64,000 nucleotides of DNA from Corticium candelabrum (taxonomy: Eukaryota > Porifera > Homoscleromorpha > Homosclerophorida > Plakinidae), in the NCBI RefSeq assembly GCF_963422355.1, contig NC_085092.1:470501-534500 (forward strand). Reading direction: 5' to 3'. The notes under the pieces are model-generated. The model saw only the letters and a list, made by a program, of their open reading frames with translations. It was not told the DNA's origin and did no database searches. The position numbers were made by a program, and so were the translations under genes. Positions 57,511 through 64,000 of this stretch are shown piece by piece. Positions within the stretch are counted from its first letter, which is position 1. Every line of letters begins with the position of its first letter.

Positions 57511-58766
57511 TATCATTATATTCTTTGTGCAGCTGATTGTTTGTGCAGCTTTTGAGGTGGTAACTATGGGCGGTTTTAGACGTGGCATAGGTACCAGAGC
57601 CAAAACAAAATTAGCTACATGTGGGAACGCTACAAATGAAGCTAGATTAGGCGTTGTTTCTAAATGCATGTTATAAATGTAGTTGTTTTCAAGTGATGGA
57701 ACAAGCCAAATGTTACAAGTCGGAGAGCCTCGACGCTAGGCCGGCTGGCAATCTTCGCCTTACATGATGAAGTAACGGGCGTGATCATTGTTCTGTTTGT
57801 GGGTGGGAAACATATGTTACAAATGGAGAGCAAAACAAGCAACTCACCACAGATTTTCCAGCTCACAAGAATGTAAAAGTCTCGTTGTTTGCGCAGCTTC
57901 TCTAGAAGCGTCTCGTTGTTTGTGCCGTTTCTCTAGCTAGACGTCGCCTACTGTGCACTGTATCGTATTTACACAGCCATCCTTCTAACCGCAATTTTGG
58001 TTGTTGTAATGAGGTGACCCCAAAGCCAAAACAAAACATCAATGTGGGAAAACATGCACGTGCACATGTCGCTCTGACTTTGGATACTGTAAAACAAATA
58101 TGAATAGAGACGCACTAGCGTACTTACAGCTCAGCCGAGCCGCTTCGTCCGACAAACAGACGCTGTCATGGACAATGCACGTTCCCCTTCGCAAATTCCC
58201 GTCAAGAGCCAAATCTAATGATCTTAGGAACAACACAACGGCTGCTCAGCCACGCACACCGAAAATTCAAGCTGGCAGACTGTAGAACCACTACGCAGAA
58301 AAACTGTGGAACAAGCAAAATGTTACAAGTCAGATACAGCTACACATCCTCGCTCCTGGTTGTTGTTGGGGAAACATACACGTGCAAATGTAAACTATAG
58401 GCGTTGTTTCTATGTGCTAAATCGGTAAAAGCAAAGGATTAAACACCATGCATGTACAGGACGGACGCCCGATGGCCGAATTCTCGGTAGCAGCTACCAA
58501 AGAAAGAGAGGTGGAGCCTCATGATGACATCACGTTCGTTTATTGGTCGGTCATGACACCACTTCTCGTCTATTGGTCGGAATAGCTTCATTTGCATCTG
58601 TGCTAACCAATTATATATACGGTCGGTCGGTCGGTCGGTTGGTCGGTTGTCCGGTCATCGAACGACTACGTACTATACTAGAGCCCGGAAATCCGGGCCT
58701 CGGGTAATTAGCTTACTATGCGGCGTGGAGAAGAGACTGTATAGAAGAAGAGACTGTATAGAAGAA
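57511..58766. other. Noncoding DNA after the integrase
   Basis: No protein supported. Two stretches share GGAACAAGC(C/A)AAATGTTACAAGTC (57699 and 58309) and a nearby GTGGG/GTTGGGGAAACATA, indicating an imperfect local duplication. A GGTC tetranucleotide run lies at about 58621-58650. Confidence 0.55.
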
Positions 58767-59540
58767 GATGTAACATTTAATTCGACGATTATCAAAATTT
58801 GTGTTGAACAACTCATATCATCAACAGAAATACAATTAGAATTAGAACTATTTTGATTATAAGCCATGAAGACCTTGTAATTCATTAGCACTTTGCAGCT
58901 AAAGTGATGGACATCCAAATAACTATTATAGATGGAGATATTAATATCATCTATTCAAACTATTTCAAAATATTACCACGACCAGTATGTACAAGTTTGT
59001 ATGTGCAGTTTTACTTCAAAAACTGCGCACTTGCAGAAGTAGTGATCAGATGTGTTCATACTATATGAGCCGATTTCAAATAATCGGGAGCTCTGCTCTG
59101 GTATTACATGAAGATAACATTCACTCCTTCATATTAATATTTGTGTTGAACAATTCCTGTCATCAATAGAAAACAATTTGAATTAGAACTATCATGATTA
59201 AAGTTATCTCTACCAGCCACTTGAAGACATTGTAATTCATTAGCACTTTGCAGCCAAAGTGACATCCAAATAACTATTATACATGGATGGAGATATTAAT
59301 ATCAACTATCAACTATTCAAAATATTACCACCATCAGTACAAGTTTGTATGCGCTGTTTTACTTGAAAACTGCACATTTGCAGAAGTAGTGATCAGATAT
59401 GTTTATACTTAATGGCCGATTTCAAATAATCGGAGTTCTGGTATTACATGAAAGTAACATTCAATTCGTTTCAAACTTAATATTTGTGTTTACAACTCAG
59501 ATCATCAGCAGAAATACAATTTGAATAAGAATTCCTTTGA
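58767..59540. repeat. Tandem repeat, ~347-bp unit, 2.2 copies
   Basis: The series ACATTTAATTCGA.., ATTTGTGTTGAACAA, TTGTAATTCATTAGCACTTTG, CATCCAAATAACTATTATA, GTACAAGTTTGTATG, GCCGATTTCAAATAATCGG, GGTATTACATGAA appears twice in full and starts a third time near 59461. Confidence 0.85.
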
Positions 59541-60280
59541 TTAATTAAGTGAAAAATCCGTTGAGAATCACTGCAATATTGAACATTCAAAAAACAAGCA
59601 AAATCTAATGCAGTTGCTTCCAACTGACTGAACAGCGTGCGAATTATCTTTCTTTACATTTAATTAATAGTGGGCTGCAGCCTAATTAACAGGTGTATTC
59701 AAAAAGGCACATATAGTTGCGTCTAATCACACATGCATACTCTCATTACCCATAGACTTCCCATTCAGAGGTTGCAAATATAAACTGACTATCCAATTCA
59801 ATTTCAACTTTCTACTTTCTGTGATAGTAAGCCACCCTAATCAAATGTTGTCTTTGCTTTCTGTGTAGCCGTGCACTTTGACGAATCTATATGTTTAGTA
59901 GATGTAGATTAGCTGACCAGTCGTTAGCATAACCCTCATCATTGAATGCAGCGCCGTCCGATACAGAAAGAGCGCTTATTTCAGCCAGTCACAACTGCAA
60001 CATCCTCTTTTACAAAAACCTGAACACTAAATTCAATTCTCAACTGCTCATAATTTCCACCAACCATGCATATTTATGATATTGATCAGATGATAAGAAA
60101 ATATGCGTATTAATTACATGAATAATACCGTTTCTTGCTGTAACTGTGCAAACACCATAGACCTATAAAAACAACTGTTAGACACAATATATTTTTGGCA
60201 ATCTATGGAGACTGTAATTACATTATTAATTAGTCAATTAGCTAAAAAATTATTAATACCGTTCTACAGCACCTAGATAG
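59541..60280. other. AT-rich DNA with no recognised feature
   Basis: I see no coding, RNA or repeat signal in this stretch. Confidence 0.55.
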
Positions 60281-60309
60281 ATGCTTCATCCGGACACGCA
60301 CAAATCACC

Positions 60310-61085
60310 CGCTAGAGTGAGTTATAAAGTAGTCAAATTGATCAGACGATTGGGCAAAGATTTCATGGTATATATAAAGGAAATATTCTGCATTCAATTC
60401 TTAGTTTATGGGGCTACCAGACCCATGCAGAAACACGAGTCATTTGTGCAGAAAATAATAGTCAAATGTAGGTTATGTTAGTGAATATCTCGCCCGATAT
60501 AATGCGTTCTAGAGTAGTCAAATTGATCAGACGATTGTGCAAGGATTTCATGGTATATGTAAAGGAAATATTCTGCGGTTACTTACACTAATTGGCATCT
60601 GTGGTAGTTATCGTATATGCAATTAATTAAATTTTAAATAAAAATAGAAATTATTGTGAACAATTTTGGCTACCTGACGCATGCAAATGCTATGTATAGA
60701 CATGGGCAATTCTTGCTGAAAATGATAGTCAAATGCAGGCCCGGATCCAGCAATTTTTGAAAGAGGGGGTTGACCTGGTAGCAGTTATTTATAGCATTAC
60801 TAATTTTTTCTTTTCTAATGAAATTATATAAAATTGTTGAACCACGCCTATTGGAAAAGAGGGATTGCAACCCCCTAAACCCCCTAAACCCCATCTGGAT
60901 CCTGACCTGCAAATGTAGGTTATGTTAGTTCATTTTTTATATCGCCCAATGTAGTGCGTTATAAAGTAGTCAAATTGATCAAACGATTGGGCAAAGATTC
61001 CATGGTATATACAAAGGAAATTATTTTGCATTCAATTGCTAGTTTATGGGGCTACCAGGCGCATGCAGAAGCTTCAAGACAATAT
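60310..61085. repeat. Diverged tandem repeat, three copies, one with a MITE insert
   Basis: The words AGTAGTCAAATTGATCA and CGATTG(G/T)GCAA(A/G)GAT followed by CATGGTATAT begin copies at about 60328, 60513 and 60965. ATAGTCAAATG and TAGGTTATGTTAGT end copies at 60467 and, split by the insert, 60725/60917. Confidence 0.8.
60736..60910. mobile_element. hAT-like MITE (175 bp) with 6-bp flanking repeat
   Basis: Ends CAGGCCCGGATCCAG and, reverse strand, CAGGTCAGGATCCAG. CAAATG stands on both sides. The neighbouring tandem copy at 60469-60480 shows the unfilled site with a single CAAATG, so the insertion is proven by comparison within the window. Confidence 0.85.
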
Positions 61086-61496
61086 TATAATTATGCTCTA
61101 CTTTTATTAATTATTATTAATTATATAGATCTGTCTATCTTGTATCATCGCGTTTTCATATTCTGCTTTACTACGCCATTTACTATAGCTGTTTAATTAA
61201 CTAATTATAAAAATTAAAATAAGGTAGGTACGTGATTGAAAGTGAACATTTTATTGTATTTATTTGCCTTGAAAAAGTATCTCAAAGTCCAACTATGATT
61301 CTAGGCTTCTACACTGAGACTTACAATTAATTAAGATTTTGCTGATTTTAGACAACAATATTTTTACACGCTAAATGAAACGTAAAACAAGAGATCGACT
61401 GACACTTACACTTGCAATCGACCTGCTAAAGCCTACACTACGCAGTGTCTGCGCAACGCTATATCGTGCAATGCTCTAACGTGCGCAACGCTATAT
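61086..61496. other. AT-rich DNA before the right arm
   Basis: No gene seen. Near 61450-61505 the phrase GCAACGCTATATCGTGC repeats twice, next to the start of the inverted arm. Confidence 0.5.
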
Positions 61497-61934
61497 CGTG
61501 CGCGTGCGCATGCGTCATTGGAACCCATTCCCTGTTTCTGAGGGCAGTTACCATACGTCGATCTCACTTCCGACGGTATAGTTGACACAGTTGACGCGCT
61601 TCTCGTCGGCTGGGCTGAGATATCAAATGACAAGTAGAACATGCTAGGATAGCCCAGCCGACGAGTGCAACAAGTTAGGATAGCCCAGCCGAGGAACATT
61701 TGACACAATTTACTCGTGCTACGTCCATGGGCTAGGAGGAGAACGTGCACGTAATATGATATCGCAGCCCAGCCGACGGAATTATGACACACTTGACGCG
61801 TGTCGTCGGCTGGGCTGAGATGCAAATTAGTTGTGGAAACATGATATCTCAGCCCAGCCGACGAGTTAGCGCTGCCCAGCCGACGAGTTAGCGCTGCCCA
61901 GCCGACGGAATTATGACACACATCACGCGCCATA
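61497..61934 (-). repeat. Long inverted repeat, right arm
   Basis: Reverse complement of the left arm (54236-54672), with the same array of CGTCGGCTGGGCT motifs. The few differences include one small substitution block near the inner end (about 61525-61560). Confidence 0.8.
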
Positions 61935-62699
61935 GTAAGTCTCCTTTCAAAGAAAACATAAACTCTATTTCTAGCTCTCCCACTGATTTGATTTCATCTA
62001 CCCCAAAACATTAGGACATACTACACAATATAATCAAGATACATGTCTAGCCAATGAATTAAAAGCAAGTATGTGCTCCTATACTAATTTACTAAATTAT
62101 AGTTGATAGTCTATAAGATGACAAACATAAATACATATTGAAGAGAAACACTTGTTGTATATTTACTACTAGGATCCATGGCCCGTCCTTCGTACGGGCA
62201 AGATACTGTAGTGTAAAGATAGGTCTGTGGACACGTCACGTGCACCTTTGTTGCGAGGTCCCGGATATTCTGACTGAATTCGAATCTTGCTCTTCGCGCT
62301 TGTTTCGATCGAAATCGATACACTCCCCGTGTAGCGCTTGCTGCAGAAAACGTGTAGGTTGGATTCGGTGCAAATGCAATCAGAATTTGGAGAGTAACGC
62401 AAGCGATAGAAGAGTAAGTCTCGTTGGCAAGAGATATTCGATCGCTCGAAGCTTTGCGAAGGACGACGGTGCATACGTTCTACACGGGAGTAGTGTGGGC
62501 GTGTGTTCGAATGAACGGGAATGTGTAGCGTTTGCGTCATCGAGAAATTTTACGCGTGGGTCGATCCCTCGAGAGGGGACCCGGTGCATTATTTTTTTAT
62601 TTTTTACGCAAACCTTCCGCTGTGCGTGCCGAGTGTGCGTGCCGAGTGTGCGTGCCGATTTCGGTTGCGACCGAACAAAAGACGTGGTCCCCAAACGCG

Positions 62700-62795
<96 letters not shown>

Positions 62796-63073
62796 GACAG
62801 ACAGACAATTTGAGCTTTATATAGTAGATCTTTACTGCATCAATTGAGGCTGAAAAATATTTCAACATCTGTCATGATCATGTCACAGCTGACATGCTAC
62901 CACATAGGAAACCACATGTGGTGCAAGCCCCGATGTGCTACCATACCTATGTGCTTAAGTATCTGGAATGCAGTTTAATTAAAATATCTGAAACAACTTG
63001 CAACCGCTTTGAAACTAAGCCAATCTACCAATTGAAATACCACAAGGCACAATCTGATAACCATAGATACAAG

Positions 63074-63075
<2 letters not shown>
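61935..63075. repeat. Unassigned DNA with CA/GACA microsatellite
   Basis: Sequence at 62160-62690 is more GC-rich than its surroundings and has a few open frames of 120-230 codons, but none resembles a protein I know and most run into the repeat. Three tandem copies of GTGCGTGCCGA lie at about 62622-62660, and a CA run followed by GACA at about 62702-62808. The GACA tail followed by AATTTGAGC resembles the dispersed repeat in USP14 intron 4. Confidence 0.55.
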
Positions 63076-63157
<82 letters not shown>

Positions 63158-63172
63158 CGCACACACGCACAC
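63076..63172. repeat. CA microsatellite
   Basis: About 75 bp of pure CA followed by ACACGCAC units. The His/Thr open frames it produces are artefacts. Confidence 0.95.
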
Positions 63173-63189
63173 ACCTGGAACATGTAATT

Positions 63190-64000
63190 TTGCCAATACT
63201 ACGGGCTTCGGCATCGCAGAAGTTTCCACCAGGAAGTGCGGTCAATATTCAATGATACCAGGTTTAGTTGTATGGTATCAACCCATCTGTTCTTTGAATC
63301 ATGCTGAGGATGTTTCGTATTATGTAACTTGCTTCTCAGCAACAACTATTGTGGACGAGAGACGTATATCCGTTCTAAGTGACCAAGCCACTGTAATCTT
63401 TGATGTTGAATTTGATGTTCAATTGGTTGTTCCTTGGCAGATTTGTATTTCTTATCTTGTTCAGTCTTCTTACACCCAAGATAGATCTAATACAGCGCAT
63501 ATGAAAAGTGGTCAGTCTTCGAATATCTACTTGAGTGATTGCCTAAGTCTCACAACCATATAATAAAACTGGCATCACTAGTGATCTAAAGACTCGCAGT
63601 TTTGTGTTCTTGCTATATCCTCGGTTTGTGAAAACTCTACGTTTCCAAAAACAAAATGTCCTGCTAGCTTTCCAAATACGTTCAACAACCTCTGTATAAC
63701 AATCTCCAGACTTCGTCACAATACTGCCCAGATAGCAAAATTCAGAAACATTCTCCAGAACACGACCAGCTATCAAGATGTTTGCTTCTTTAACACCGAT
63801 GCTCAAGATTTTAGTTTTTCAGTGTTGATCCTCATACCCATTTCATACAAGCATCTGTTGCAACTCACTATTTGACGTACGTATTAGAGCCAAATCATCA
63901 GCATACATGGGAGGTTTGATCTTATCTGTCCCTTCGGGTTTTACTCGATAGTTCATGAATGGGCCACCAACTGTTCTGTAAGCAATCTCAATGCCACCAC
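63190..64000 (-). mobile_element. LINE (non-LTR) reverse transcriptase fragment, runs off the window
   Basis: On the minus strand from the window edge: PPMYADDLAL (RT catalytic YADD box, about 63895-63910), then VSEFCYLGSIVTKSGD, LRVFRSLVMPVLLYGCET (to 63543) and, after frame changes, QRLQWLGHLERI near 63400 and WVDTIQLNL near 63280. This order is the end of the reverse transcriptase and its C-terminal region in RTE/Jockey-like LINEs. A stop and a frame change lie near 63840 and more follow after 63543, so it is a dead fragment. The 5' part with the endonuclease would lie to the right of the window. Confidence 0.85.

Larger units (their letters stand above)
54236..61934. mobile_element. Segment bounded by ~430-bp inverted repeats and enclosing a DDE integrase
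   Basis: Left arm about 54236-54672, right arm about 61497-61934. They are reverse complements with only a few percent difference and begin TATGGCGCGTGATGTG. Only TA is shared at the outer edges. Between them are a broken integrase gene (55902-57510), tandem repeats, and a younger MITE. It may be one large transposon, or two copies of a smaller inverted-repeat element that landed in opposite directions. The shared limits and the lone integrase favour the former but do not prove it. Confidence 0.5.

Noticed and set aside
62545-62580. T-arm-like phrase GGGTCGATCCCTCGAGAGGGG resembling part of a tRNA
   Set aside because: No acceptor stem, D-arm or anticodon arm at the right distances; no A box found.
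62138-62824. 228-codon plus-strand frame with a Cys/Arg-rich start
   Set aside because: It runs into the CA microsatellite, has no recognisable domain, and an overlapping minus frame is equally open; probably chance in GC-rich DNA.

Overview
The window looks like nuclear DNA of an early-branching animal, most likely a sponge. The evidence is short spliced introns (several of 56-63 bp with GT..AG ends), clear orthologs of the animal genes BAG2, USP14, RPS7 and NDUFS5, a very long secreted thrombospondin type-1 (TSP1) repeat gene, a one-exon beta-helix/multi-pass membrane receptor, an array of AIG1/GIMAP-like GTPases, and many small DNA transposons. The phylum is inferred from gene style and is not proven.

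Region 1 (1-28,460) is a large head-to-tail tandem duplication. The ancestral order was BAG2(+) - TSP1 gene(+) - USP14(-). In this window it reads: BAG2 3' end (2-268); TSP1 gene A (464-7668); a 5'-truncated, decayed USP14 fragment (7918-11355); a 5'-truncated, frameshifted BAG2 (11829-13628); TSP1 gene B (16494-23752); full USP14 (24031-31695). The junction near 11,640-11,790 is a CA/GACA microsatellite that also sits in USP14 intron 6, so the duplication fused USP14 intron 6 to BAG2 intron 1. TSP1 genes A and B share phase-consistent exons. They encode signal peptide - TSP1 repeats - YWTD/NHL-like propeller - NTR (C345C) domain. A has 19 TSP1 repeats and B has 25. B also carries a 1,082-bp deletion that made an in-frame chimeric exon. 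A transposon (13,950-16,373) with a nested foldback element sits upstream of B only.

Region 2 (28,460-41,700) is host gene space: USP14 5' exons, RPS7 (-), and NDUFS5 (+), which shares a ~350-bp divergent promoter with RPS7, then a one-exon beta-helix membrane protein (-). Introns and intergenic DNA hold several MITEs and GACA repeats.

Region 3 (43,600-50,400) is a duplicated AIG1/GIMAP-like block: a decayed copy, then two intact genes with C-terminal CaaX boxes.

Region 4 (50,600-64,000) is accessory DNA: a TIR MITE; a Kolobok-like transposon with perfect TTAA target duplications that carries transposase remnants plus, on the other strand, a P2X7-C-terminus-like zinc-binding domain; a 15-bp-motif minisatellite; a ~7.7-kb segment bounded by ~430-bp near-identical inverted repeats that encloses a broken DDE integrase gene; local tandem repeats with a dated MITE insertion; and a LINE reverse-transcriptase fragment at the right edge.

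The strongest candidates for undescribed biology are the Kolobok/ZBD composite, the long-TIR integrase element with its motif-array ends, and the TSP1-propeller-NTR gene pair.
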